From Betaproteobacteria bacterium (GTDB lineage: Bacteria > Pseudomonadota > Gammaproteobacteria > Burkholderiales > Rhodocyclaceae): a DNA stretch of 64,000 nt. The DNA lies in contig WREP01000006.1 of NCBI GenBank assembly GCA_009779265.1, forward strand, positions 18,003 through 82,002, read 5' to 3'. A program made the position numbers and the translations under genes. Each line of letters begins with the position of its first letter. Position 1 is the first letter of the stretch. This document shows positions 49,671-58,458 of this stretch, in pieces. The notes under the pieces were generated by a model. That model searched no databases. It was given only the letters and a program-made list of their open reading frames with translations, and was not told the origin of the DNA.

Positions 49671-50519
49671 TTACTGCACCTGCTGGATGCCGGCGATAAC
49701 CCAGCCGCGGCTGCCGTCGGTCGGCTTGGTCATGTGCCAGATTTCCGCGAAGTCCTCGACCGGGCCGCCGCGCTCCTCGCGGATCTGGCCGCTGAAATGG
49801 ACGCTGACGATGTAGCGGCTCCCTTCCTCGGCGACGTCGATGACCTGCGCGTCGACGCGCACGACGTCGGTTTCCTGTTGGGCGCCCTGACGCTCGGCGA
49901 TGGCCAGACTGATTTCGGCGAACATTTCCGGTGAGGTGAATTCGCGGATGTCGTCGAGATTGCCGGCATCGTTGGCGGCCTGCAAGCGGATGAAATTGAG
50001 CTTGGCATTGCGGGCAAAGCCTTCGCCGTCGAAATCGGCCGGAATGTTGCCGCGCGCCGCGTCAGCCGCCGCGCCGCCGCCGGCCGGAGAAAATTCCGCG
50101 CGGACCGGCTGGCTGCCGAGGTGAGCGCCCGCTCCGGCGTACTGCATGGCGTGGCTCTGGGGCGCGGCCTGCCGGCGCGTGAAGAAGCGGAAGGCGACGA
50201 TGGCGAGCATGACCAGCAGGGCGATGGTCAGGAAATTGGCGAATCCTTCGCCAAAGCCAAGGTGCGAGGCCAGGGCGGCGAGGCCGAGGCCGGCGGCGAG
50301 ACCGGCGACCGGCCCCATCCACGAACGCTTCGGCTGGGCTTGCGGCGCGGCGGCGGGCGCCTGCTGCTGGCGCGGCGCCTCGACATTGCGCTGCGGCGGC
50401 GTCACCGAACGTTTCATGCCGCTCGAAGCGCCGCCGCCGAAACGCCGGGCTTCGGCATCGCTGATGTTCAGGGTGAAACCGAGGACCACGGCGGCTGCCA
50501 GGGCGAGAAATCTGTTCAT
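49671..50519 (-). CDS. Tim44-like domain membrane protein
   Basis: 282 residues. It has an N-terminal signal or TM (about 3-22), an Ala/Gln/Pro-rich segment, and one or two TM helices (about 68-110, GFANFLTIALLVMLAIVAFR). The C-terminal Tim44-like domain (about 160-282) contains NLDDIREFTSPEMFAEI and VEDFAEIWHMTKP. The family is linked to mitochondrial Tim44 by its C-terminal fold; the bacterial role is unsettled. Start 50519 follows GGAGACGAC. Confidence 0.82.
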   Translation of the reverse strand: MNRFLALAAAVVLGFTLNISDAEARRFGGGASSGMKRSVTPPQRNVEAPRQQQAPAAAPQAQPKRSWMGPVAGLAAGLGLAALASHLGFGEGFANFLTIALLVMLAIVAFRFFTRRQAAPQSHAMQYAGAGAHLGSQPVRAEFSPAGGGAAADAARGNIPADFDGEGFARNAKLNFIRLQAANDAGNLDDIREFTSPEMFAEISLAIAERQGAQQETDVVRVDAQVIDVAEEGSRYIVSVHFSGQIREERGGPVEDFAEIWHMTKPTDGSRGWVIAGIQQVQ

Positions 50520-50647
50520 GTCGTCTCCTTCAGACAAAGTTGCGCGCGTATTGTACCCAGTCGCGGCATTCCAAAAAAACATTGCATTTCTGCAAGCGGC
50601 TTCGATAAAACCGGAGAGTTCTCTGCCCAGCCAAGCGCCATCCTCCC

Positions 50648-51418
50648 TTATTCCGGGATGAAGCAGCGCCGGCCGCCATCCTCGAATTGCCGCAGGCCAT
50701 AGCCGTAAAGCCGGCTCAGGGTCGCCGCCGTCAGGATGGCGTCGACCGCGCCGCTTTCGCAGCGGCCATCGCCGTAGAGCAGCAGCGCCCGGTCGCAGAA
50801 ACGATGGGCCAGGGCCGGATCGTGCAGCACCATGACAACGCCGACGCCCTGCTCGCGGGCCATGGCGGCGAACAATTCGAGCGCCGCCATCTGGTGATTG
50901 AGGTCAAGGTGCGACAAGGGTTCGTCGAGCAGATACAAGGGCGGCGCCTGGGTCAGCAGCGTGGCGATACCCAGGCGCTGGCGCTCGCCGCCCGAGAGGG
51001 TGTGGATCTGCCGCTCCTCCATGCCGTGCAGGCCGACCGCAGCCAGCGCCGCCCGCGCCAACTCGGCATCGCCGGAGGATTCCCAGGCCCAGCGACCGAG
51101 ATGCGGATGGCGGCCGGTGAGGACGGTTTCCAGCACCGTCGAGCCGAAGGGGTCGTTCTGGAACTGGCCGAGCCAGGCCCGGCGCAACGCCGCCTCGCGG
51201 GCCGGCAGCGCCGCGCCGTCGACGCCGCCGAGCAGCACCGCGCCGGCAGCCGGCGGGCGCAGACCGGCCAGGGTCAGCAAGAGCGTCGACTTGCCAGCGC
51301 CGTTGCGGCCGAGAATAGCCAGCCGCTCGCCGGGCGCCAGGGTCAGATCGAGCTGTTCGACAACGCGGCGGCCGCCGATTTCCACCGCCAGGGCGCGGGC
51401 TTCCAGCAGCGGGCTCAT
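50648..51418 (-). CDS. ABC transporter ATP-binding protein, iron/cobalamin type (second system)
   Basis: 256 residues. Walker A is ILGRNGAGKSTLL near 35, the signature LSGGERQRLGIA near 140, Walker B LYLLDEPLSHLDL, and the H loop VLHDPALAHRF. It is of the BtuD/FhuC class. The start overlaps the permease stop (ATGA). The upstream extension of the frame is antisense to nothing useful and is rejected. With the permease it forms an importer lacking its own binding protein. Confidence 0.88.
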   Translation of the reverse strand: MSPLLEARALAVEIGGRRVVEQLDLTLAPGERLAILGRNGAGKSTLLLTLAGLRPPAAGAVLLGGVDGAALPAREAALRRAWLGQFQNDPFGSTVLETVLTGRHPHLGRWAWESSGDAELARAALAAVGLHGMEERQIHTLSGGERQRLGIATLLTQAPPLYLLDEPLSHLDLNHQMAALELFAAMAREQGVGVVMVLHDPALAHRFCDRALLLYGDGRCESGAVDAILTAATLSRLYGYGLRQFEDGGRRCFIPE

Positions 51419-52398
51419 CGCGGCTGCCTTGAAAGCAGGAAAAGGAACAGCGGCACGCCGATCAGCGCCGTCAGCACGCCGACCGGCAGTTGCTGCGGAG
51501 CGACGACGGTGCGCGCCACGGTATCGGCCAGCACCAGCAGCGAGCCGCCGGCCAGCACCGAGGCCGGCAGCAGGAGGCGCTGGTCGTTGCCGGCGGCGAG
51601 CCGGACGAGATGCGGCACGACGAGGCCGACGAAACCGATCGAGCCGGCTGTCGTCACCGCCACGGCGGTCGCCAGCGAGGCCAGCAGATAGACCGTGTAG
51701 CGCAGCCGGTCGACGGCGACGCCCAGCGCCCGCGCCGGCATCAGACCGCGCGCCAGCAGGTTCAACTCGCGGGCGCAGGGCATGGCGGCCGCCAGCGCCA
51801 GCAGCAGCGTCAGCAGCGGCGGCCACGGGCTGCCGGCCTGGGCCAGATCGCCCATCAGCCAGAACAGCATGCCGCGCAGCTTGTGCTCCTCGGCCACCGA
51901 GAGAATCAGCGCGACCACGGCGCCGCAGCCGGCGGCGACGATGACGCCGGTGAGCAGGAGGCGGGTCTGGGTCCAACTGCCGTCGCCGTGCGCCAAACCA
52001 AAAACCAGCAGCATGGCGGCGAGCGCCCCGACGAAAGCCAGGCCGTCGATGCCGAGCGCCGGCAGACCGAGCAGGATGGCGAACATGGCGCCGACCCCGG
52101 CGCCGCCGGAAATACCCAGCACATAGGGATCGGCCAAGGGATTGCGCAACAGCACCTGCATCAGCGCCCCGGCCAGCGCCAGCAAGCCGCCGCAGGCGAA
52201 GCCGGCCAGGGCGCGCGGCAGGCGCAGTTGCAAGACGATATCGGCGCCACCAGCGCCACCATCAGCGCCGAACAAGGCCGCCAGCACTTCTGCCGGCGTC
52301 ACCCGGTAGCTGCCCGCCGTCAGCGCCAGACCAAGGCTGAACAGCGCCAGCAGGGTCAGGCTGGCGAGAATGAGGATGGCGCGGTGGCGGCTGGGCAT
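51415..52398 (-). CDS. FecCD/BtuC-type ABC permease (second system)
   Basis: 327 residues with about ten TM helices. Family features are LRLPRALAGFACGGLLALAG, LLRNPLADPYVLGISGGAGVG and GSIGFVGLVVPHLVRL. It transports iron-siderophores or corrinoids. It lies 170 bp downstream of the B12 operon on the same strand, and the gap holds a hairpin at 52434-52457. The riboswitch is far upstream, so co-regulation is possible but unproven. Confidence 0.9.
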   Translation of the reverse strand: MPSRHRAILILASLTLLALFSLGLALTAGSYRVTPAEVLAALFGADGGAGGADIVLQLRLPRALAGFACGGLLALAGALMQVLLRNPLADPYVLGISGGAGVGAMFAILLGLPALGIDGLAFVGALAAMLLVFGLAHGDGSWTQTRLLLTGVIVAAGCGAVVALILSVAEEHKLRGMLFWLMGDLAQAGSPWPPLLTLLLALAAAMPCARELNLLARGLMPARALGVAVDRLRYTVYLLASLATAVAVTTAGSIGFVGLVVPHLVRLAAGNDQRLLLPASVLAGGSLLVLADTVARTVVAPQQLPVGVLTALIGVPLFLFLLSRQPR

Positions 52399-52433
52399 GG
52401 GGATTTAGTGCGAGTTTGATATGCATGGACGAT

Positions 52434-52457
52434 CCCTCTCCCACTTGTGGGAAAGGG
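52434..52457. repeat. Imperfect hairpin upstream of the second permease
   Basis: CCCTCTCCCAC and GTGGGAAAGGG pair with one mismatch around a 2-nt loop. There is no T run on either strand. It may be a dispersed palindrome or an attenuator between the two halves of the transport cluster. Nothing else is recognised in 52399-52568. Confidence 0.45.
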
Positions 52458-52568
52458 CGAGGCCGCCTGTATCTGCATTTGCAACAGGACAGCCTTGGCG
52501 CGGACTATAACGGACAGCGGTCGGACTTGCTCGCCGCGTGCGCCGTTGCTGACCGGGATAGCGGGTTT

Positions 52569-53144
52569 TCATCGGCTTTCCTGTGCTTTTCGGGGTTTGA
52601 GCCGGTAGCTCTTGCTGACAAAGGGAGGCTCCATGACGCCCCGGCGTTGATTGACGAGAACGGTGAGCAGAAAGCAGAAATTGCACAACATGTTGAGGAA
52701 ACGGGACACTTCCGGGGGAATTTCGTGGCGCTTTTCTTCTGCCACGCGCACGAGGCAACGTAGCGCCTTTTTGGCGGTAGAGCGCGCCTGGTGCAATTCC
52801 GGCACGGGGGCGAGGCCGCGCGGGAGGACGAAATTTTTCATGCGCTCCGGCTCTCGGCCTTCGATTTCCTGCTGAAAAAAGCCGTAGCGCGCTTGCAGCC
52901 AGTCGAGATCGTCTTCGCTGACGGCAAGTTTGCCCCGGATGGAACCGTTGGCGTGCAGGGCAAGCGCCTGGAGACGTTCGAGGTCGGGCAAAAGATCGGC
53001 CAGGGCGGCATCCGTCCCGGCGGCGGAAAAGGCCATGCCGAGTTGGGCGGAAAGTTCATCGGTCAGGACTTCGTAATCGGTCAGCCAGCCGGAATCGTTG
53101 ATAAAGCTGTAGCAGCAGCAGAGTATGGAGCGTTCGGATTTCAT
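52569..53144 (-). CDS. Divergent PduO-type cobalamin adenosyltransferase-like protein
   Basis: 191 residues. The PduO/MMAB fold is recognisable from VLTDELSAQLGMAFSA near 27-42, FVLPRGLAPVPELHQARS near 105, and VSRFLNMLCNFCFLLTVLVN near 142. The N-terminal ATP loop (TGDDG in active enzymes) is missing and the conserved RxxxRRxER helix is replaced by RSTAKKALR, so ATP binding may be lost. The gene is 8 nt after btuD in the B12 operon. It may bind corrinoid or be a non-canonical adenosyltransferase. Confidence 0.7.
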   Translation of the reverse strand: MKSERSILCCCYSFINDSGWLTDYEVLTDELSAQLGMAFSAAGTDAALADLLPDLERLQALALHANGSIRGKLAVSEDDLDWLQARYGFFQQEIEGREPERMKNFVLPRGLAPVPELHQARSTAKKALRCLVRVAEEKRHEIPPEVSRFLNMLCNFCFLLTVLVNQRRGVMEPPFVSKSYRLKPRKAQESR

Positions 53145-53152
53145 GATCGTGT

Positions 53153-53881
53153 TCAGGCGGGCAGGATGATGGGTGGGGAATGCGCCAAATCGACGTGGAT
53201 GGGCACATTGAAGGCGTCTGACAGGGCCGCTTCGGTCAGAACGGCCTCAGGCGGGCCGAAGGCGTGGATGCGCCCCTGTTTGAGCAGGCAGAAACGGTCG
53301 CAGTAGCGGGCGGCCAGCGCGAGATCGTGGATGGCAAGGATGACGCCACGCCCCGCACGGGCATGTTGGCGCAGGATAGCCATGATTTTGGCCTGATAGT
53401 AGAGATCGAGGCTGGCAACCGGCTCGTCGGCGATGATGATGCCTGGCGCGCCGGCCAGCACCCGCGCCAGCCAGACCCGCGCCTGTTCGCCGCCGGAAAG
53501 CTGGTTGATGTTTTTCTGGGCCATGCCTTCGACCCCGGTTTCCCGCATGGCTTGCCGGATGGCTTCAGCGTCACGGTCATGCCAGGGCAGCCGCCCCAAG
53601 GTCACGATTTCTTCGACGGCGAGCGCCCATGCGCTGTCGCAAAATTGCGGCAGGAAACCGATTTGCCGCGCCCGCTCGGTCGGGTTGAAGGCGGCAAGGG
53701 GAATGCCGGAGAGGAGGATTTCCCCCGCAGCGGGCAGCAGTCCGGCCAGGCTTTGCAGCAGGGAGGATTTTCCCGCGCCGTTCGGGCCGATGACGGCAAG
53801 CATCTCGCCCGGCGCCAGCGTAAAAGAAACGGCGTCGAGGCGGTTTGCCAGCGTCAGCTTACGCGCTTCGATCAAAGCCAT
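53153..53881 (-). CDS. btuD: Vitamin B12 ABC transporter ATP-binding protein
   Basis: 242 residues. Walker A is VIGPNGAGKSSLL near 30, the Q loop FLPQFCDSAW, the signature LSGGEQARVWLARVL near 128, and Walker B IIIADEPVASLDL. The ten-base overlap with the permease gene and the riboswitch-led operon assign it to corrinoid uptake. Confidence 0.9.
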   Translation of the reverse strand: MALIEARKLTLANRLDAVSFTLAPGEMLAVIGPNGAGKSSLLQSLAGLLPAAGEILLSGIPLAAFNPTERARQIGFLPQFCDSAWALAVEEIVTLGRLPWHDRDAEAIRQAMRETGVEGMAQKNINQLSGGEQARVWLARVLAGAPGIIIADEPVASLDLYYQAKIMAILRQHARAGRGVILAIHDLALAARYCDRFCLLKQGRIHAFGPPEAVLTEAALSDAFNVPIHVDLAHSPPIILPA

Positions 53882-54882
53882 TCTCTACGCATCTTCCAGA
53901 TAAGCCGGATAAAAAGGGGCGCGCCGATGAGGGCGGTAAGGACGCCCAGGCGAATTTCACGGCCCGGCGGCATGAGGCGGACGACCATGTCGGCGAGCAG
54001 CACGAGCAGCGCGCCGATGGCGGCGGCGGGCCACAACAGGCGCTCCGGGCGGTTTTGCGCCAGCGGCCTGGCCAGATGGGGAGCAACGAGGCCGACGAAG
54101 CCGATATTTCCGGCGGTTGCCACGGCAGACCCGACCAGGATTGCCGCCCCGAGAACGATGATGCGCCCGCCCCGCCGGACATTCAGCCCCAGGCTGGCGG
54201 CGACCTGTTCACCGAGGGAAAGGGCGGCGAGTAGCGGACGCTGCCGCCAGATGAGCGCACTGCCGATAAGGAGGGCGGGGAGGAGAAAAACGAGGTGCGC
54301 CATACCGCGTTCCGAAACAGAACCCAACAGCCAGAAAACGAGTTCCTGCATGGCGAAGGGATTGGGGGCGAAATTGAGCACGGCGGCCAGCGCCGCGCCG
54401 GCAAGGGAGGCAATGGCAAGGCCCGCGAGCAGCAAAAGCGCAGGCCGGCCCGGCCCGGCCAGCCAGAGGGTGAGGAGCAGCGTCAGCCCCGCCCCGATCA
54501 ACCCGGCCAACAACGGGGCAAAGACGCCCAGCCCCGGCAGGAGGGCGTAGTAGAAGACGAAGGCGGCCCCCAGGGCGGCGCCTTGGCTGGCGCCGGTCAG
54601 GCTCGGGTCGGCCAGCGGGTTACGCAGCAAGCCTTGCAGGGCCGCGCCGGACAGCCCCAGGGCCGCACCGACGCAGAGGGCAAGCAGGGTGCGCGGCAGG
54701 CGGATTTCCCCCATGACAAGCGCGTTCAATCCCGCTTGGCCGCGCAGCCATTCAAACAGCCCGCCCAGCACGGGAACCGGCGCGGAACCGATGGACAAGG
54801 AGAGGAAAAAAGCCGCCACCAGCCCCGGCAGGAGCAGGGCGGGCGTACGCGGGATTTTCTTCATGACTGCCGGGAACTTCAT
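53872..54882 (-). CDS. btuC: Vitamin B12 ABC transporter permease
   Basis: 336 residues with about ten TM helices. FecCD family marks are IRLPRTLLALCVGAALGLSG, LLRNPLADPSLTGASQGAALG and GNIGFVGLVAPHLARPL. The ATG at 54882 overlaps the btuF stop (ATGA); an internal ATG at 54864 is a less likely start. It forms the inner-membrane importer with BtuD. Confidence 0.9.
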   Translation of the reverse strand: MKFPAVMKKIPRTPALLLPGLVAAFFLSLSIGSAPVPVLGGLFEWLRGQAGLNALVMGEIRLPRTLLALCVGAALGLSGAALQGLLRNPLADPSLTGASQGAALGAAFVFYYALLPGLGVFAPLLAGLIGAGLTLLLTLWLAGPGRPALLLLAGLAIASLAGAALAAVLNFAPNPFAMQELVFWLLGSVSERGMAHLVFLLPALLIGSALIWRQRPLLAALSLGEQVAASLGLNVRRGGRIIVLGAAILVGSAVATAGNIGFVGLVAPHLARPLAQNRPERLLWPAAAIGALLVLLADMVVRLMPPGREIRLGVLTALIGAPLFIRLIWKMRREWL

Positions 54883-55682
54883 GGCGTGTGCGCCCCGTGT
54901 TCTTCATTCGCAAGGCGTTCGAGTTCCTGTATCAGGCCCACGCTCCAGGGGCCTGGGCATTGCCAGCGCCAGTAATCGGTTTTGAGGCGTTGCGGCGGCG
55001 GAGTGAGCGCCTGCCATAGATGATGTTCGGCAAAGGCATTGGCCAGCGCCGCGCCGGCTGGGGCAGCCCAGAGCACGGCTTCCGGTGGGTCGCGGGCAAT
55101 CTGTTCGAGGTCGAGCCGGATGATGCGGCCACTTTCGGTCAGGTAATTGCGCCAGCCGGAATGGGTCACGATGACATCTTCGAAGGTATCGCGCCCGGCC
55201 CCGATGGCGTTCGCGCCAAGCAGCAGCAGGCGCTTTTTGCCGGGAGCCCGGGCGGGCGGCAGATCCGCGGCACGCTTAAGCGGCAAGCCTGCATGGGCGA
55301 GGAATTGGCGCTCATAGTCGCGCATCTCTTCGAGCGTCTGGGCCAGCGGCAGGACTTCGACCCGGAAACCCAGGCGGCGCAACTGTTCGCGCAGGCCGAT
55401 GGCGGAATATTCCCCGGTCAGAATGATGTCGGGTTTGTAGGCCGCAATGCTCTCCAGGCTGCCGTCATGGGCGGGCCAAGAGCCTTGCATCCAGGGGGCG
55501 GGGTGGAAAGGCTGCGGGAGACGCTGCATCGGGGAGAGCGCCGCGATGCGCCCCTGTTCGACGTGCAAGGCCAGCATCCAGTCCGTGCATAGGTCCAGCG
55601 AGACGATGCGCTGCGGCGCCGGCGCATGGGAAAAGGCCGTCGGCACCGCGAGACAGAAGAGGAGGGCGATGACCCTCTTCAT
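54879..55682 (-). CDS. btuF: Periplasmic corrinoid-binding protein
   Basis: 267 residues. A signal peptide (to about 19) precedes a class III substrate-binding fold. It has RIVSLDLCTDWMLA at the N terminus, DIILTGEYSAIGLREQL and LLLLGANAIGAGRDTFED, then a late WWRWQCPGPWS-like region. The start lies 4 nt after the btuB stop. Confidence 0.88.
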   Translation of the reverse strand: MKRVIALLFCLAVPTAFSHAPAPQRIVSLDLCTDWMLALHVEQGRIAALSPMQRLPQPFHPAPWMQGSWPAHDGSLESIAAYKPDIILTGEYSAIGLREQLRRLGFRVEVLPLAQTLEEMRDYERQFLAHAGLPLKRAADLPPARAPGKKRLLLLGANAIGAGRDTFEDVIVTHSGWRNYLTESGRIIRLDLEQIARDPPEAVLWAAPAGAALANAFAEHHLWQALTPPPQRLKTDYWRWQCPGPWSVGLIQELERLANEEHGAHTP

Positions 55683-55686
55683 TCAA

Positions 55687-57753
55687 TCAGAAAAAGTCAT
55701 AACGCAAACCGACGTAGAAGTTCCGTCCCTGTCCGGGATAGTTCCACCACATTTCGTTTTTCCCATCGAACAGATTGTTGACTTCCGTGCGCAAGGTCAG
55801 CTTGCCGTATTGGTCGCCGAAGTCGACCAGTTCTTTTTCCAGGCTCCAATTGACGACCGTGCCGCTCGGGCGCGCGAAATAGCTGTCGCCGGGCGGCATG
55901 GATACCGTGCCGCTGAAATCCTGAGTCAATGTCTTGCCATAATAATTGGCGTTGAGGCGGCTCTTGATTTTCAAGCCCGGATGCGCGTAGTCAATGCCGT
56001 AGCTTGCCATCCATCTCGGCGTATTGGGCAGGGTGTCATCCGATCCGTTGATGAATTGCGATCTGTCCTTGCTTTTGCGCGTTGTGAGCCAGGTAAAGCT
56101 GGCGTATGGCTTCAGGCTGTAATTCTGCTTGAATGCCTTGCCGGCATCCCAACTCAGTGAGCCTTCAAACCCGGCGATCACCGCTTTTTTCAGGTTTTGG
56201 TACTGATAACAATAAAAACCGGGACATGTGGCGGCAGGATCATAGACACCGATGATCTTGTTCTGCCAGTCGGAGTGGAAATAGGTCAAACTGGCGTTGA
56301 CATGGTTCCAGTTGATGTCGCCGCCGAACTCCCAGGTTTTGCTCTCTTCGGGTTTGAGCGAGGCGTTGGCCAGGAAGTAATAAGGGCCATCGCCGCCGAC
56401 CTGCTGCGGCGACGGCGCCTTGAAGCCGTCGGCGTAATTGGCGCGCAGCTTCAGCCAGTCATGCGGCAGGTAGCTGACGCCCACCGACCCGCCGGTATGG
56501 CTGTCCTTTTTCGTATCCATCACAGCGCTCGAATTTTCGTATCGGTCGTAGCGCAGACCGGCCGAGAAAATCAGGCGCTCATCGAGAAGACGAAGTTTGC
56601 CGGTCAGATAAGCGCCGGTATCCTCCATCGCCATCTTGTTGGTGTAGGAAGCGTAGCTGTATACGGAGGGGAGTTCGTATTTATACCGATCAACCCCGCC
56701 GGAAATGGTAAACAGCGATGTGTGATAATTCAACTGTGCGTTGAACATCTTGTTGTCGATAATGCTCTTGCCAGAATTAAATGCTCCATTTACTGGATCG
56801 GTGGTTTTTTGCTCATCGCGGCCAAAAGAGTAACTGAGCAGCCAGTCCAGGGCTTTACTGTCTGTCGACCCGGTATAGGAAAGCGCGGTGTTTGTATTGC
56901 GCTTGTGCAGGTCATAATATGGCCGGTTAGGCGTATTTTCACTTCCCGGACGAATGCCATCGGCCGCCGTCGGAAAATATAGCGACTGCACCAGTTCCGA
57001 CTTGATTTCGGCCTGGTTGAGATTGATTCCGAGGCGATGATTCTTGGCAAAGGTATAGCCAAGATCCAGATTGTAGTCATGGTTCCTGCCGACTTCCGTG
57101 TGGTGCCAGCGCCGCCCGCCCTCGATCGTCATGTCGTCGCGGCTGGAATGCGTGCCGCCGAAGGCAAAGTCGAAACCATTCGCGGCGCCACCCAAGGCGA
57201 TTTTCTGGCGTTGCAGCGCATCGCTGCCGAATCCAACCTCAACCGACGCGAACGGCTTGCCGGCCTCGCCGCGCTTGGTGATGACGTTGATGACGCCGCC
57301 CATCGCGGAAGAACCATATTGCACCGCCGAGGGGCCGCGAATGATTTCGACGCGCTCGACGTTCGCCAGACCCGCCAGCGCCAGATTGCTCATGCCGACC
57401 CGGCGGCCGTTCAGCAGGATCAATACCGTGTTTTCCAGCTCGTTGGCCATCGACAGGCTGCCCATGCCGCGAATCTGGGCATTACTGCTATCGCCCACCG
57501 TCACCACATGAAAACCTTGCTGCACCATCAGATCGGCAACCGAAGTCGCGGTCGAGGCCTTGATGTCTGCCGCGGTAATGATCGTGATGTTGCTGCTGAC
57601 TTCGCGTTTGGCTTCCTGCACCCGGCTGGCGGTAACGACCACTTCGTCGAGGGTCTTGGAGGCCGGTTCGGTCGGCGTCTGGGAAAAAGCGGGCAGAGGG
57701 GAAAGGACGGCGGCTGATAGACACAGGGCCGGATATTTGCTGCGTGTTGACAT
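55687..57753 (-). CDS. btuB: TonB-dependent vitamin B12 receptor
   Basis: 688 residues starting MSTRSKY after GGAGA. A signal peptide ends near AFSQ. The TonB box region is TLDEVVVTASR, and the plug domain contains QIRGMGSLSM, ILLNGRRVG and VERVEIIRGPSAVQYGSSAMGGVINVITKRG. A 22-strand barrel follows, ending in a C-terminal aromatic residue (GLRYDFF), as required for outer-membrane assembly. The upstream cobalamin riboswitch and the btuFCD genes behind it assign corrinoid as the substrate. The longer frame to 57969 runs into the riboswitch and is not the start. Confidence 0.92.
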   Translation of the reverse strand: MSTRSKYPALCLSAAVLSPLPAFSQTPTEPASKTLDEVVVTASRVQEAKREVSSNITIITAADIKASTATSVADLMVQQGFHVVTVGDSSNAQIRGMGSLSMANELENTVLILLNGRRVGMSNLALAGLANVERVEIIRGPSAVQYGSSAMGGVINVITKRGEAGKPFASVEVGFGSDALQRQKIALGGAANGFDFAFGGTHSSRDDMTIEGGRRWHHTEVGRNHDYNLDLGYTFAKNHRLGINLNQAEIKSELVQSLYFPTAADGIRPGSENTPNRPYYDLHKRNTNTALSYTGSTDSKALDWLLSYSFGRDEQKTTDPVNGAFNSGKSIIDNKMFNAQLNYHTSLFTISGGVDRYKYELPSVYSYASYTNKMAMEDTGAYLTGKLRLLDERLIFSAGLRYDRYENSSAVMDTKKDSHTGGSVGVSYLPHDWLKLRANYADGFKAPSPQQVGGDGPYYFLANASLKPEESKTWEFGGDINWNHVNASLTYFHSDWQNKIIGVYDPAATCPGFYCYQYQNLKKAVIAGFEGSLSWDAGKAFKQNYSLKPYASFTWLTTRKSKDRSQFINGSDDTLPNTPRWMASYGIDYAHPGLKIKSRLNANYYGKTLTQDFSGTVSMPPGDSYFARPSGTVVNWSLEKELVDFGDQYGKLTLRTEVNNLFDGKNEMWWNYPGQGRNFYVGLRYDFF

Positions 57754-57887
57754 GGCAATCTCCATCCGGCTCGCGTCCCCGCAGGCCGGAATCATGATGA
57801 CGAAAAGGGAGATAGCGCGCGAGGCTGATGACACCCCGGCCATGAGAACCGGCGCACCGCAACCCCACGGCACCTCCATTGGTTCGC

Positions 57888-58068
57888 ACCAGGCCGGTAT
57901 CCGGGCTTGCAAGTCTTGATTCACCGCCTTCCCAGGCAGACGCCCAGTGGCACAATGGTGAATCCTCACTCGCTTACCGTTGCGGGGGCAGCAGCGGCAT
58001 TGCGCCCAAGAGGGCGCGCACCGCTTTCCCGTTTAACCGCTGACCGAAAAGCCAGCAGCACCAGATGC
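57888..58068 (-). promoter_or_regulatory. Cobalamin riboswitch controlling the btu operon
   Basis: Read on the minus strand, the classical conserved boxes appear in order: AACGGGAA, GGTG, GCTGCCCCCGCAACGGTAA, GCCACTGG, GGGAAGGCGG, and the B12 box AAGCCCGGATACCGGCC (57892-57908). This order and spacing match the AdoCbl riboswitch family. It ends about 135 nt before the btuB start. Ligand binding would reduce expression of the uptake genes. Ends are approximate. Confidence 0.93.
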
Positions 58069-58126
58069 GAAGTTGTCCCAGCCTGTCGCTACAAACGGAA
58101 TTTGGCGCAACAAGCGAGGGACATAT

Positions 58127-58155
58127 AGCCTACACGGCGCGCAGAATGCGGTCAA
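58127..58155 (-). promoter_or_regulatory. Putative sigma70 promoter for the riboswitch-btu transcript
   Basis: TTGACC (58150-58155) and TAGGCT (58127-58132) are separated by 17 bp on the minus strand. Transcription would start about 55 nt before the riboswitch. The -10 is weak. Confidence 0.5.
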
Positions 58156-58223
58156 ATTCTGGAATGGCGCGAGAAAGCCGCGCCCCCTTGCTATAAATCA
58201 CTTTCAAAATAGCAACTTACTCC

Positions 58224-58253
58224 TTGACCAAGCGATATTCATCCCTCTATAGT
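58224..58253 (+). promoter_or_regulatory. Strong sigma70 promoter for the zapB-like gene, implying a leaderless mRNA
   Basis: TTGACC (58224-58229) and TATAGT (58248-58253) are separated by 18 bp. The expected start point is about 58260, directly at the ATG at 58261. No Shine-Dalgarno sequence is seen in AGTGCGCGCC before the ATG, which fits a leaderless transcript. Confidence 0.65.
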
Positions 58254-58260
58254 GCGCGCC

Positions 58261-58458
58261 ATGAATAACGAACTCGCCGCACTCGAAGCCAAGATTGAAC
58301 AGGTCGTTGCCCTGGTTCACCAGTTGCGCGCCGAGAATGAAGTCTTGAAGAACCAGATGGCAGCGGCCGAGACCGAGCGCCTGCAACTGCGGCGAACCAT
58401 GGAAACCGCGCGCGAACGCCTGGAAACCCTGCTCGACAAGGTGCCGGAAGATGCCTGA
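58261..58458 (+). CDS. Small coiled-coil division-associated protein (ZapB-like, TIGR02449 type)
   Basis: 65 residues, almost entirely one coiled coil with heptads such as LAALEAKIEQVVALVHQL and LRRTMETARERLETLL. Proteins like this precede zapA in gamma- and betaproteobacteria and resemble ZapB. The gene overlaps zapA by 8 nt, supporting a joint role at the Z ring. The ATG at 58261 sits at the predicted transcription start. Confidence 0.75.
   Translation: MNNELAALEAKIEQVVALVHQLRAENEVLKNQMAAAETERLQLRRTMETARERLETLLDKVPEDA

Noticed and set aside
51419..51976. Upstream extension of the second ATPase frame
   Set aside because: Overlaps the permease in another frame; ATGA overlap at 51418 gives the true start.
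52434..52457. Hairpin as a second cobalamin riboswitch
   Set aside because: None of the conserved B12 boxes is present; only a simple stem.
57754..57969. N-terminal extension of btuB
   Set aside because: Enters the riboswitch region; the signal peptide and ribosome site fit a start at 57753.
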